NCBI RefSeq assembly: GCF_000003605.2
Contig: NW_003127380.1
Location: forward strand, 26,917 to 65,277
DNA from: Saccoglossus kowalevskii
Lineage: Eukaryota; Hemichordata; Enteropneusta; Harrimaniidae
DNA: 38,361 nucleotides
Reading direction: 5' to 3'
Each line of letters begins with the position of its first letter. The first letter of the stretch is position 1. Below the pieces are notes generated by a model. The model searched no databases. It had not been told where the DNA came from and saw only the letters and a program-made list of their open reading frames with translations. Shown piece after piece: positions 12,291 through 24,459 of this stretch. The position numbers and the translations under genes are program-made.

Positions 12291-13257
12291 GAAAGATGTT
12301 CTCAGTGTAGCATGGTTAATTCAACAACTATTTTCAAAATCGCCAGAATAAAAAGAAAAAAACAAAAACATTATATTCTAGTAGTTTTTCCAGTACATTT
12401 TCCGCTCGACAGTAAAATATGTTTTTAACGTTAATGTATTTATATCGTTTAGTCTCATTCTAATTTTCAATTTGTGACAATGACGTATATTTTAAATTGT
12501 AATATTATGCAAATTATCTGTTTATCTAACATAGACGATGTGTGTTGTTCCGCTCGACAGCTGAGAAAACCTTCAAAAAAGCCCGACCGTCATAAAGCGA
12601 TACGTCTGATATTCCACTCTATTTGTGGATTGTATCATGTTGCTAATGACCATTGCATTTTAATACTTCTAATCATTACTAGCTTAGAAATCCATGTTTT
12701 CAAAAGTATTTTTCAACAGACAATTGACAAATAGTAAGAACAATTATGAAAGACAATAAATCAGTAAATTCACGAAAAAACAAAGTTAACAAATTTTCAT
12801 TAAATTTAGGAACTACATAAAAATAATAATCAGCATTTTTGTGATAGAAATTGATCACGGAACATAAAACGTGGACACCACCTTTTACGATGAGCGTTCT
12901 GTTATATGTTACGTAATCAAGTATTGATCCCGTTAGTTAATAATGACGACACTTCAGTGGGCCACCTGAGATTTTCTACTTGTTAACGATGATTGACTTT
13001 GTAAAATTGCAAAATGTTGTCGAATTATTGTCCAAAGATTAAACATAATAAAATTAATGAAATGCTGTACATTGAGATTTTGTTATTGACACATGGTCAT
13101 TACGAATTATATTAATAGGATGAACCCGACTGTTAAGCAGGAAACGCATATATTTGTATCATCGTCATTATAGTCCGACTCTGAGAAGTTTATCATATCG
13201 TTCTTCAACTGTCCCACATGATGTCAAATTCTTGATAATGAGAGGAGAATTGACAAA

Positions 13258-13461
13258 TGACGTCAGACGTATTATTTGACACATCCTGTGACGTCATCCG
13301 TGATTAACTTGAAGTATATGGCAATGTTCGTCAAGTGACTCCCACGTCTGGCGTACTACACGGGTGCCTACCATCAAGTGCCCATATGCATTGAAATATA
13401 TGATGTATGTTTCTACATCTTGTAGATTTCCATTGCCCCCCTGATTCGTCTGCTGACGTCA
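13258..13461. promoter_or_regulatory. Cluster of three perfect CRE-type palindromes (TGACGTCA)
   Basis: The 8-base palindrome TGACGTCA, the consensus site for CREB/ATF bZIP factors, occurs at 13258-13265, 13289-13296 and 13454-13461. I noticed no other perfect copy in the window. There is no adjacent gene or clear core promoter, so a distal enhancer is the inferred role. Chance clustering in non-coding DNA is the alternative. Confidence 0.35.
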
Positions 13462-14099
13462 TAGTCTCCTAACCAATCGGCACCCAACTGATACACTGCC
13501 TTAATTGTTAAGCGGTCAACTATAACAGATTGTCATGTGATTAAATTCCTTTGATTTGAACCGCCTGCTCACTTTATTATCTAATACCATGTAAATAAAT
13601 AATGAAGTCGTGTTTCATCCGACCTTGCTCAAGATAATGATCAATTTGTAACAAACATACTGATTACTAACTGACTGCAGGTAATGCTTCTACTGAAGAT
13701 AACTTCTCTAGAATCAACACGGGAATTCAGTAATTGTACTGCAATACAAATTATGTACAAGTGTATAATCACCGTTGACTTTCACGGTCATCAAGCGGAA
13801 ATGGACATGCAAATATGAAGGTCATGGAAGGTGTGAGCAAGAAATTTGTGAAACGTGAAGCCACTAGAAAAAATGCATTCCTATTCACTTATTAGTATTA
13901 GTGTTAACTTTTCTATGGAGTGACACATACTATACAGTTTGGATCAATTACTCGGGCAAGAACCGATGCTTCTTACGTTGTGTGGGCCTCGTCATTAAAG
14001 CATACTTTTATGGTCATCTGATCAAGTCGCATTGTATTGGACATAATTAGCATATGAACCAGATTTACGGATAATATTCTTTGCAGATCTCACCTTTAG

Positions 14100-14121
14100 G
14101 TATATATATATATATATATAT
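14100..14121. repeat. (TA)n microsatellite
   Basis: A perfect alternating TA run of about 22 bases. Shorter AT runs occur near 7957, 35297 and 35868. Confidence 0.9.
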
Positions 14122-17023
14122 GCGTATCTAATGTAATGCAGCAAATAAGTGAAAAGAACGCCGAATTGGTGAATGGTAATATTTGTGGGTCAGTCATATA
14201 AGAACGAATGACGTTGATACAATATTGGTCAACCATAGTTGTATCTATCATAGTCAAAAAATATATTTTATGTCTCATATATTTGTTTGTATTATTTTGT
14301 TCAATTCAACAAGTATCGACCAATTATACGTTTGCCGTCGCGTCTATTTGCTGTTTAAAGGATTTCCGCAATAACTAGCAGGATTACAATAGCGACTATT
14401 CCTGGGAGTAATCCCTCCTAACAAGATCGAATGACGCAGAAGTGAGTCAACGCAAGGTCTACCATCGCAAAGCTATGCACATCGCCGACTTGCTTCATTC
14501 ATTTCGAGAATGTGTGTGGGCACTAAATTGTTTTTAGTTTATTTTTTTTCGAAATGTTTAGCGTGTCCACCCAGCATACGGTGTATTGCCAGTTTGACTC
14601 TCGTGATCGACTGCCCACGTGCACCCAGCAGTGGAACATAGTATTTCATACATACATATATACTGCCTATTTGTCAGCCTCTCCATATTCAGAGTTTGCA
14701 CAATGACGTCTTGTTGAAGGTTACGTAAAACCGTTAGTCCCATGTGGTGCCACTGTACTCAGCTACGTAAAACAAAAGCACAGCACCATTGTCGCAATGA
14801 TTAGCAGATGACCCGCGGGATGTTTGAAACTCACCTTCATAAAAATATATAAACCGTACAAAACACCAGTTTTTAATCACATTCCAACGTCATTGAAATA
14901 ATGTGTTACGCTTTAATGGGAATGATCGAACATGTTTACTTAGCTGAGTCAGTATAGGTATATGCAAATTATCTCGCCATGTTATCTGGACGTCATACAT
15001 ATTGCAATGGTCGTCATGTGACTAACGTGAAAATAACTAACAACGATTAGGAATGAACGCTCTTGGGAACTACCTCATTAGCATATATCTAAAACAGTAC
15101 GGCATAGCCTCCCAGTCGCTTCATTCGTTGCATAAGGTAATGTATACCTCGTACTCCAAGTGTATAATAACATTTATGAAATAAAAATAATAATTTTTTT
15201 TATCAATTAAATAATTATCTCACTTTGTATATTGTCATTTCACATTTGAATCACTCATCGTTGTGTCTTCGCATAAACATGTTGTAATTATTTATTTAAG
15301 ACATCCATACTTTCAGTTAGTGTCTCTTCGTTATGTGCACGACTCTGAGTTGTAAGGAAATCAGGGACAAATATGGGAAATATGGATAGAGGCGAACAAA
15401 ATACGATTTTGTCCCATATATCATGGCGATTTAGAGTAATAATAAACTATCTCTGTATGCCATGTAATGAGAATTTCGGCAGTTTGATTGGTCCATACAA
15501 GCCGATTGACCTTCGACCTCATGACTGATTATCTCCATATGTTGGTCGTTTACAAAATATTACTCGAATTCATAAACAACAACATGATCAGCTGAGAGTA
15601 TGCGAATGTACTACGACTTTGAGCGCGCGTGTATGTGTGTAATGGGACACCTACTAGTAGTTCCAAAGAAAATAACGAAATACACTGCAAAACCATCTGT
15701 ATTTGTCCCAACGCACATATAGTTTGTGAAACCATGATTGCTAAGAAAAGTTTATTATAACGAAACCCTCGTGATATCGCGCAGGGTAACTCACGTTGAT
15801 TTTGGTTGGAAGTGCTACGTAACCAGTTGAAAACAGGTCCGAAAAACATCGACGTTGAGAGCGTTTTTTGGCTCAAAATTTGAGATAAAAACATCGGCGC
15901 ATAGCCGTATAGGTAAAATTACAGACTCAGCTATGCCAAATGTGACAATGAATCCTACACGCGGTTACATAAAAAACGAACGTATTCAAAATATATTTTC
16001 TCAAATGATTGATTCGGCCTTGCGACATTTACAACGAGTCTAGCCCAGTACACTAAAGAATAGAAGGTTCACACTTAAATTCGAACATATATATTAATGC
16101 ACCGCGAGGTCAAATATAAAATATTTTAAAAACACCACATGTCATGCCCTGTATGCAATCTTTGTGTTGGATTTAATTGAAACTACAGACACAAGTCTTT
16201 TTAGTTTCAAGTATCAATAAAAATAATAGATTGTACTCTGTACTGGAACCGACGAGCAGCAAAATAGATATATCTTGTTCTAAGCTCGGTTTAACGAGCA
16301 CACGAAACAATAATGATGATGTTAATACTCGACAGAAACATAATCATCGCAGCAACTCGCCTATTGTTATTGTCTTTGTGTGATCGCGTTTACACTTCTC
16401 CGCATACACGCAATATTATTTTCTTGAATATTCGGGACCGTTGGGAGCATTTGATTTTAATTTTTGTGCATCTGGCGTTTGCAAAGTTTTCCTACCTTGT
16501 GATTTATTTTGTCTATCAGCGATATATTCGGGCATTTTTATATCGAACGATTCAGAATCCCAACACCACCTGTTAACGTTAATCCAGGAACGTGAAGGCC
16601 GCCTTTAGAGATGGGATAATGTGTTATGTAATGAAAACAATGGCCTGCTGGATTAATACATTTATTACTTAATTATACAAAGCATAAGACTCGTTTGCAG
16701 ATTTGTTTGAGTTAATTTAGTTAATACACAGTGGACAGTTGATTTTTTGGAGGACAGTGTCAGTGTTATCTAATGAAGCAAGTAACAAGCTAGTCAAAAG
16801 TGAAGGGTATGTAGGGATTTTATTTTATTAGTATTAGAACTATTTGATGTATTTTATGCACTCGCCATAACGGAATCAACTTACACGTATTGTAGCTATC
16901 CCAGACAATAAAATGAAATTTGATCACATAAACCTTGACATTGGTTTTGATATTTGGCTCATTCAATCAAAACAAATCGTCAAATGTGGGTAGGTAGGAC
17001 TACCGGAAATGCATTTTCTGCGG

Positions 17024-17114
17024 TTATATAAAGAGTGGTGTACAGTGTCATATACTACATTATCTACTATTATCGCCATAAGTGTTGTTTTGTGTTTTTT
17101 TTTCACCTAACATG
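17024..17114 (+). promoter_or_regulatory. Candidate TATA-type core promoter and short 5' UTR
   Basis: ttatataaag at 17024-17033 is a good TATA box. About 90 bases downstream an ATG at 17112 opens MNLKVFCLVG, which has the look of a signal peptide start, but the frame stops 14 codons in (TAA in AAATAAAATC, which also holds an AATAAA). A palindromic ggtaggactacc lies just before the TATA box. It may be the first exon of a small secreted protein, with an intron soon after the ATG (AAG|GTGTTC is a weak donor), or a chance match. No downstream exon was identified. Confidence 0.25.
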
Positions 17115-17387
17115 AATTTGAAGGTGTTCTGTTTGGTTGGATGCTATTTGAAATAAAATCTGAACAATGAAACTATCTGTGTAACCGTTCCTAGGTCAGT
17201 CTTACACAGACTACTCGCCTCTGAGTGGCCTTGTTTTTTTTGTTCGCGTTTGATTAGAGATTTTGTGTGTGAAAAAAAAATGGTCTCAAACACCAATCAC
17301 AGAATTTCCATACTCGTGAATTTCTTTCTTTAGCTGCAAATTGCGCCGATGTGGCTACTGGCATGTACAGGAGTAGTGAAAATCGAC

Positions 17388-17418
17388 GTGTCACGGGTCA
17401 AATCTGAATGACCACTGT
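17388..17418 (+). mobile_element. Second trace of the tRNA-like SINE fragment
   Basis: gtgtcacgggtcaaatctga followed by atgaccactg resembles the minus-strand segment around 12247-12222 (GTCACG, GGTTCAAATCC, GGACCACTG) with a few substitutions and small gaps. The match is short and could be coincidental. Confidence 0.25.
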
Positions 17419-17930
17419 CTGTATGACCGTGGAGGTAATAAGAATTATTGGTATGACATTGAGTTTGGCCAGTACTCTCTTGAACACAATGTTAATCAAC
17501 ATGAATGGTGACAATGCATAAACGTCTAGATTTACCCATTGTATCATTAGCCTGCACGTGTCCACGTGGCGTGACTCATACTGCTTCCGGTGAACAGATC
17601 ACAGAGAACAAACCGGCTGTTTGCCAAACCACGAGTTTTGTCTTCGAGTATGCGCATCTTCAATCTGGATATTGCATTAGCCGCACTGTTCCTTAACATT
17701 GCAAATGTTAGGCTTTTAGCTATTTCCTTTTCAGGTTGCACCAGACAACATTTTCTCCTCCAGCTGACTTAGCGTGTTTTGTGATAAAATACCGCTACAG
17801 TTGAGTTGTCAAATTGAACAAGTACTTTTTCTTTTGTGCAAAAATCTCCAGAATGTGTATGTGGAGTTTAACTTGCCATGGGGTCTACTCCCTGCAACGT
17901 TTCTGTGCATGAGGCGGACTGTCCGGTCCA

Positions 17931-18190
17931 TCAAAGCATCCTTGAACCCCGTAATATGGCTGGAGTACTAGTCGGGTCGAACTGTTCCAACCACTGCTTT
18001 AGCTGGCTAGGCTTGACAAGGCCCATACTTACTGTGTCCTCGGTAGCAACACGCACTTCTGGAATTTCAGTCCAGCTTCTACCGCTACTAATCATTGCAC
18101 TAACCATGTGTGTGGTATCCATGGCTCTGGCGAATGTTACTTTTTCAAGTTTACCTACAAAACTCAGGATTTGTATGGCTTGGTAGACGT
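17931..18190 (-). pseudogene. Unrecognised protein fragment, multi-copy (copy 1)
   Basis: A minus-strand frame stays open for about 86 codons, from near 18190 to a TGA near 17931. It reads like real protein: TFARAMDTTHMVSAMISS, then EIPEVRVATEDT, then GLVKPSQLKQWLEQF. No known family is recognised. A second diverged copy of its TFARAM...AMISS part lies at 19815-19885 on the same strand, which suggests a repeated coding element such as a transposon remnant. The plus-strand frame over the same interval (17878-18186) is probably its shadow. The neighbouring minus frame at 17741-17547 may be a further broken piece. Confidence 0.35.
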
Positions 18191-19541
18191 GTGTTATTTA
18201 AATAATAACACGTGTTTGTGAGGGTAATATCACGATTTGTTGCCCGCCCAAGGGATGATGGTCATGACCATAATATTGATGATGCCAGAGCCGAGATATT
18301 GCCCGAATGACCATGTGTTATTTATTTACGAGCAGACAAGCACAAATACAACTAACCATACACCAATCATACCCACTCTCCCACAAAATAACAACACTTA
18401 TATTTGAAGTATGCAATATTTTATCTAATGCATTATAAGAAGTTTCACATTACTCAATATCATACATACATTGTTTGCTGAAAAAAACTGCGAAATACAC
18501 ACAGTAAGTGCTATTTTCGGTCACGGATACTAAAAGTGAACCACTCAATTTATCGAGTATAACATTTTTGAAATGAATTGAGAAATTCTGAAACGCAAGT
18601 TTTTTTAACCACTCGCCAGATAAAAATGTCAAAGTGCCGTAGAAGTGTTTGAAATTACTTTCTTACGAACGTACTACACCTTCTATTCACAAGTCACGCA
18701 GCTTAGAGCGTTTTCGGTTAGCACAGGCGTGGAACTTGAACGCGTAGAAATGCTCACATGAAGAACGCGCCGCAGCGATCCCGGCTGCGATGTTTCATTG
18801 GCGGCTTTGACGTATATTTTTGCTTCATTTAAAGAATACCCTAAACATCAAAACAGAGTACCTACTTAATATCCCCTCTGGCACGTTCGCTGTCTATTTC
18901 GGATGGCTAAAGTTCCTTCAAAACCTTGAAAGCAACAACGGCCGGGGAAACACCAGTGCAGCAAATGGCAATTTGTAATGCGCAGTAGCTTCAGTGGCGT
19001 CATCCATGTGATATAACCATGTAATATCTGCTTGGCGGGCAATATATCATGCAATGTCCATTTTTATTCAATGTCATGTGACCGAGTTTCAACCAATCAT
19101 AGCAGGCGTAACAGCGGTGAGATGAGATAAAATAGATTGCTTCCACTGATCTCTTATCGCCCAGTCATCGAGATAAAGACCCACGTTTCTGCTGGGAAGC
19201 CACGTTACTTTCCCTGCAAGTAATTTTGTGAAAACGAGTTGTGCTATAAATGTTGAACTGATATCGTATTCCCTGAATCCTGAAGCATAGATTGAGCGAT
19301 GAGATTGAGCGATGACAAATAATCATTCATGTAATTGTCAATGTTTAGCAAACTTGATCCTGTATTCACGCTCTACTACTCAGATGGCCAATAAGTTCCT
19401 AGTGCCAGTTGCCATGAAAAGCAATTTGTCATGATGCCATATGAAAGTGGGGACAGGAAACCACCCAAATCAGTCCCTCCAATATCATTATTGGGAAAAA
19501 TGTTGACATGGTGCCTCATTATCTGGCTCGCGGCCAGGACC
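18191..19541. other. Intergenic stretch, possible promoter-like patch
   Basis: No gene is supported. GC-richer sequence around 18720-18800 contains the small hairpin cgcagc/gctgcg. A CCAAT box (aaccaatcat) lies near 19092. The minus-strand frame at 19054-18866 has several cysteines but no recognisable domain. Confidence 0.4.
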
Positions 19542-19674
19542 TTAAAGCGCGGTGGTTGTCGCGCAGCGCGTGTTCGAATTTCATGTAAATAAACAATGTA
19601 TTTTACACGCGTTGTATACGCCGCTATGAGTCCCATATCGAACAGGACGCGGCACGGCGACCACCGCCCTTTAA
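19542..19674 (-). mobile_element. Palindromic TTAA-flanked MITE, copy A (133 bp)
   Basis: Bounded by TTAA at 19542-19545 and 19671-19674. The terminal inverted repeats read ttaaagcgcggtggttgtcg on the left and, reverse-complemented, ttaaagggcggtggtcgccg on the right. They continue imperfectly for about 35 bases to TGTTCGA, which makes nearly the whole element a hairpin. The core has catgtaaataaacaatg, then acacgcgttgtata, then gtcccatatcgaac. TTAA termini are the hallmark of piggyBac-type insertion, so a piggyBac-like MITE is inferred; TTAA could instead belong to the repeat itself. Strand is arbitrary and set relative to copy C. Confidence 0.75.
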
Positions 19675-19814
19675 CCACATCCACATCCACAACTACGTTC
19701 ACAATTCACGCCTGCAGTTTCCATGATTAGTTCCTGACTGCTCCTTGACCACATTGTCGATAAGATGTTCTCTAACTCGGTGCTGGAGATAATTAGTTCA
19801 TATCTAACCTACTT

Positions 19815-19885
19815 GAGAACGCTTCTAATCATTGTACTGACTTTTATGTGTGTGGAAGCCCTTGCTATGGCGAATACTACAGTTG
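19815..19885 (-). pseudogene. Unrecognised protein fragment, multi-copy (copy 2)
   Basis: Minus-strand translation gives VVFAIARASTHIK, then STMIRS, matching TFARAMDTTHMV and SAMISS of the copy at 17931-18190. At the DNA level about 75 bases align, sharing for example tcgcca, ccacacaca and caatgattag. The frame stops soon after. The element that carried these fragments is unknown. Confidence 0.35.
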
Positions 19886-19997
19886 ATAGCTACCACAGTT
19901 GATCTTGTTCTGAATCTGTTAACGTCCCCTATATATACACACAACTCTTTTCACGACATCAGGCTTGATTGGCCAAATGAAAAGCGGCACACTGCAC

Positions 19998-20126
19998 TTA
20001 AAGGGCGGTGGTTGTCGCGCCGCGTCGTGTTCGATATGGGACCCATAGCGACGTATACAACGCGTGTAAAATACATTATTGACATGAAATTCGAACACGC
20101 GCTGTGCGACGACCACCGCGCTTTAA
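19998..20126 (+). mobile_element. Palindromic TTAA-flanked MITE, copy C (129 bp)
   Basis: Same family as 19542-19674 in the opposite orientation, bounded by TTAA at 19998-20001 and 20123-20126. The ends are ttaaagggcggtggttgtcg and, reverse-complemented, ttaaagcgcggtggtcgtcg. The core holds gttcgatatggg, then tacaacgcgtgtaaaataca, then gaaattcgaacac. It lies 323 bases from copy A, so the two form a large inverted pair. Confidence 0.75.
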
Positions 20127-22239
20127 ACATTCTGCATTATATCACCTGCCAAGACGTGAAGGACCTACGAAAGTGGAACCTGGCGATTGGCAAACTCTTA
20201 TAATGCCTTAAAATGTGTGACTTTCAAGAATGGTACAAGAGCAACTCTGTATTATATACAGCCCTTACTTGAAAATCTGCAGTCTATACGATACCATGCC
20301 ACCTACTGGGATTGTGCAGTTTTCTTTCATAAAGCGGGGCACTTCTGGTTATGTAGGTAGAAATGCATTATAGGGTTGCGAGATTTTCGTATCTGGTTTG
20401 TCACCGATAATCTAATCCAACTTATTGTCCCACATATACACAGTCTCTAATAGTGAAATAGCCTTGATTGGAATCAATCGGGCAGCTCACATAACTCATT
20501 CCGTCCTTTTGAAAGACTTGACCCAGATCTAACACCATTATAAAACGTTCTTCCCAAAAAACACACTACAATACAATAAGTTTTGTCTAACGGCAACATC
20601 TTAAATGGGTGGCTCAGACCATGTGATAACAAATTCTCCGGAAAGCTACTTTTTAAAAGAGTAAACAGAAACAGAAAAAAACTTTCCCAACCAGGTAGGT
20701 GGCAAGAATTCTGGTCTTTGTTTGTATACGACATCTTGACTTCGACATCAAACTTCTTCAAGTATTTATGGGGCACAGGGCCCCTCAGGTGACTAATTCT
20801 ATTTGTCGAGCTCGGACGGTTAGCCCATTAAATTCATCTAAAGCTCAACATTGTAAGTAGTAAGGTAAGTATGAGCGAACCAGTGAAATTGTTCTTGTAG
20901 CATGAATTTGCTATGGAATTGTTTGCTATAAAAAACGGCATGGTTTACTAGCTGATCATGTAGTTATTCTGCCTTATAAGTTGAACACCTGCGTTCATGA
21001 ATGAGACAACAAATTCGTCTAACATGACTCGATTGGAAACGGCAACTTTAATAGGTGTTAGAGTCTGATTACATCCCTGATGAGAGCTCGGGTAACAATG
21101 AACTGAAGACTTCTGAATGGCGGTGTTGTAAATATTGTAGTGAAATCCCGATTTAAATATAAAGAGTGTATTTAATAATAGCGCGAATTATTACCATAGC
21201 AACGAGATGTGACGTATCCGGTTAGATGTGGATTTCATGCTACTCGAAATGTACATCATGATAATCTGGACGAACTTCCGAGCATGCGTTGCGTGACAAC
21301 GATCACCCCAAACGTTTGAAAGTAGTTTGATTCGAATTCAAATGTACTACTGGGCATGTTACTGCGCATATATATGCAATACTTTAGGGGAGATAACCCC
21401 TCCTCATTGTATAATGGAGAACTATTATAACCCTGCAATATTACACCAACACCACCAGAATTGTGAACATTTCGACCACTGAATAACCTGTTTACGATAT
21501 GAAAGACAGAGCAACGAATGAATGTTCAAGGAATTCAATTATATACACCTTAAAACAAAATTAATTTTGTCCCCACTGGTACAAATGGGACTCGGTGGCC
21601 ATTGGATAAATAACATCATGCAAAAAAATGGTGATCGAATAGGATATATTGCGAAACTGTTACCAACCCATCTGTAAAATACTTAGAACTATACTCGGGT
21701 TCAATGTACCCTTACCATTTGCCGCAATGATGTTTTGATTGATATTTGTGCAGGTGAAGGTTCACAGTCATAATTTCAGTACTGGTTGACAGGAGAGAGA
21801 GTTTCGAGACAGCTTGTGTCAATAAAGCGCTTCGACCAGTCTATTATTAAGCATTCTCTCTCGTGGTGGCGCTTTCTCGTTAGCAATGCAGACGCTTTCT
21901 TCAATCAGTCGTATAAGCATTCTATAACGTTTAGTTAGATTTTAGAAAGTAGGAAGGTGTTAATTTCATTATAGAATTTTGTCAGAATAGAAAGCAATAT
22001 TCTTCGTCGTGTGGCGCATCATCACTAATGAATTTGTGATTCAAGTTTCTATTACAATAATATTTAGAGGTTTGGCAGTTTGGGAAAGCCATTCTAAGCC
22101 TTTTGAAATCGTTTAGCTTACAGCTATGTTTGTATGGGTTGGATGTAGTTGTAAATATCGTCTTGGTCTTGTTGTACGGCTCAGATACATGTAAATAAAT
22201 AACAAAAACACAATGAAAGCACATGCCAAAAAACAAAGT
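20127..22239. other. Intergenic stretch, no gene seen
   Basis: The overlapping frames at 20474-20776 (minus, 100 codons) and 20583-20792 (plus, 69 codons) have no recognisable domain. Nothing else is supported. Confidence 0.45.
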
Positions 22240-22700
22240 TAGCGCCCTCACAGTTTCAAATTACTTTTACTCATCGGTGTATCAACTGTTCAATCAATTC
22301 TTCTTGCAAAGAAACATAATCACCACGAAGTTCGTATAGCAAAATGAGTTGCAATATCAGCATTTGACGAAAGGCACACATGTACCAAGCTTTTCGGAAG
22401 CGTATTTAATGCGTCGACTAAAGTCTTTAATTTGTAGTGCGCCCTCTGTAAACAATGTTAAACTCCAGATTGAAAATAGCAATACATAGGATTAACGAAG
22501 ACAAATCCTGTTTCAGACTCGCACCATAGTTTGATCACGTAGTTGACCATTTCCTCTCGAGTTTTAGTCAAATAATAGAATGAGAACGAACTTCAATGAT
22601 AAAATGGTAATAAAGTCATAGAATATAGAATAGAGTTTCATCGATAAATATAGCTTCATTGAATCGCACAAGTAATCTGCCACATAATTATAGCTCATGA
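22240..22700 (+). repeat. Block R, copy 1, of a diverged duplicated segment
   Basis: Shares ordered anchors with 25188-25620: a CGCCCTCA near the start, tagtgcgccctctgt (22434 and 25335), aactccagat, gaacttcaat, and cgcaagtaat/cacaagtaat. The copies are heavily diverged, so this is old. It is non-coding. Confidence 0.5.
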
Positions 22701-24050
22701 ACCATTTACTCTATTTAAACATGTTTGTCCCGACCATTTATTTTTAATTGTCTCGAGTTAAAAAAAAGTTTAAGAATTTTCTTAATTGTGTGTTAGTTTC
22801 CCCTACAGGAGTCCCGCTTTACCCTTAAACTTTTTGTTCGTTACCTCAATTTTTTCAGCTATGTATAACGGTGCCCACTCTTTTCACTGCATGAATTATA
22901 ATCGGTGAAACTGTGCATCTATGCACATGTTCTATTTATATTACAGATGGTACTTTCACACTCGAGAAAGGGAAGAGACACGTGAGACATGTTGGTGAGC
23001 TAGCCTAAGGCTTGCCCTCTGGATGTTTTATGGTTTGCAGTCTTAAAAACACCAGTTGTTTCACAAATGAAAAATGAAAAAAGAAAAACTGCAGGCTTCA
23101 AATTCTTATATTTTTGAATGGGATAGTCAAGTCCACATACAAAAATACTATCTCTAATTAATTTATTTTATTTTATAATATTTTCACTGATTCGAACAGT
23201 ATTTGGCTTGATTTCATTGTATTTTTACTTTCACCATGCACAGGCATACTAAAACTACTAAAAGTGTTACATAGTAATTTAAAACACTTAATTACAGATG
23301 TTATTAATTAATAAATTCACCAATATGCAGTTGCATCAAGTAAGGGGTAAACCAGTAACAATCGTAGAGAAAGAGGGAGAAGGAAGGGGGGTCGGAAGAC
23401 ATGGTATATTTGACAGTCAATTGAGCTGTTGTTACAACACACACTGCTTCAAGTCTGAAAATTGAAAATGAACAACTGAACACAAAATACATTAAAATTC
23501 AACATCTCAAATGCCCTTGCTATTAAGTTAAAAGGGCTACCTCAGCTAAGATCGTGAGTGTCAATATTACTTGACTGTTATCATATACAAATTAATTTGT
23601 TGAACACTATTCCATCTTCATATTTTACAATCCATATCTTATATTTGAATTTTAAGAATTTATTTTAGAAGCATAACAACACAACGACTAGCCTTGGTGG
23701 CACATTTTGCTGCCAATACAAATTGAAATATTCCCAGCAATAATTAATAAATCTTGTTCAGTATACCTTTTATGGCTAGTTCTCAGGATCAGAATAGTAA
23801 TAAATAACGAGAAATCATTTTGATGCCATTTCAGAAGACATCCCCGTATCACATTTCTTAAAATTGTATCTATAATTGAAAAATCATGAAAACAACAAAT
23901 ATCAGACTGCATCCTCAAAACAAAACAACGAGAGAGCACATTTCAGCCAGTCATCACAAACATGAAATCCTCCATCCCTCCCAATACACCCTACAGACGT
24001 ATTGGTTCTTATATCATTTGAATGTAGACAATAGATGCCAGCGATTCAAC
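22701..24050. other. Intergenic stretch, no gene seen
   Basis: Very AT-rich. The minus frame 23492-23304 and the paired frames at 23688-24107 show no domain. No other structure was noticed. Confidence 0.5.
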
Positions 24051-24054
24051 AATC

Positions 24055-24290
24055 GTTCGACCAACCACGCATTTTATTTATTGTTGAGTGAGGGCGCCAT
24101 TTACTAATGAAAAGTATCTTTTGAAAGGATTAAACAGATACATTGTGTGCACACACGTCTAATTGAGAATCCACTTTATTCAGTAAATAAACAAATATAA
24201 TATAGATGAGATATAGTTCTATACATGTTCAAACCAATCCACCCCGTCACAAATAATGGTATATACTTAAGTGCGTATTAGGTTTTGGAT
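24055..24290 (+). repeat. Block Q, copy 1
   Basis: Matches 26095-26360 through acgtctaattgagaatccac (copy 2: acgtttaactgagaatccac) and ccaccccgtcacaaataatg (copy 2: ccaccccgtcgcaaataatg), with diverged sequence between. No coding potential. Confidence 0.6.
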
Positions 24291-24459
24291 ATTTATAATC
24301 AATCATCGCGACCCTTGAGCCGTCAACCAAACACTGACTATCATATTTTTTTTTCAAAATAACCTTCGAGTTTGAAGAAAGTTTGTATATATAGAGCCAC
24401 TTTTCAAGTTACGACATTGTTTGTATGTGATAAAAAAATCAAGTGTCATCTTCATCTGC

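Larger units (their letters stand above)
12300..17020. other. Long gene-poor stretch with possible regulatory sites
   Basis: No exon is convincing. The longest open frame here (minus, 15894-15550, 114 codons) shows no domain, signal peptide or splice context. The stretch holds three TGACGTCA sites (13258-13461), octamer ATGCAAAT sites (12507, 13807, 14962) and a TA dinucleotide run at 14100-14121. It could be an intron or an enhancer-bearing intergenic region; the sequence does not decide. Confidence 0.45.

Noticed and set aside
15550-15894. 114-codon ATG-initiated minus frame, one of the longest in the window
   Set aside because: No recognisable domain, no splice context, no repeated copy, and composition like translated non-coding DNA.
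19376-20203. Open frames of about 100 codons on both strands near 19.4-20.2 kb as genes
   Set aside because: Each is largely the translated palindromic MITE; the same peptide pattern recurs at 24.4-24.6 kb only because the repeat does.
21077-21100. Hammerhead ribozyme core (CTGATGAG)
   Set aside because: The required GAAA after stem II and a plausible stem I/III are absent.
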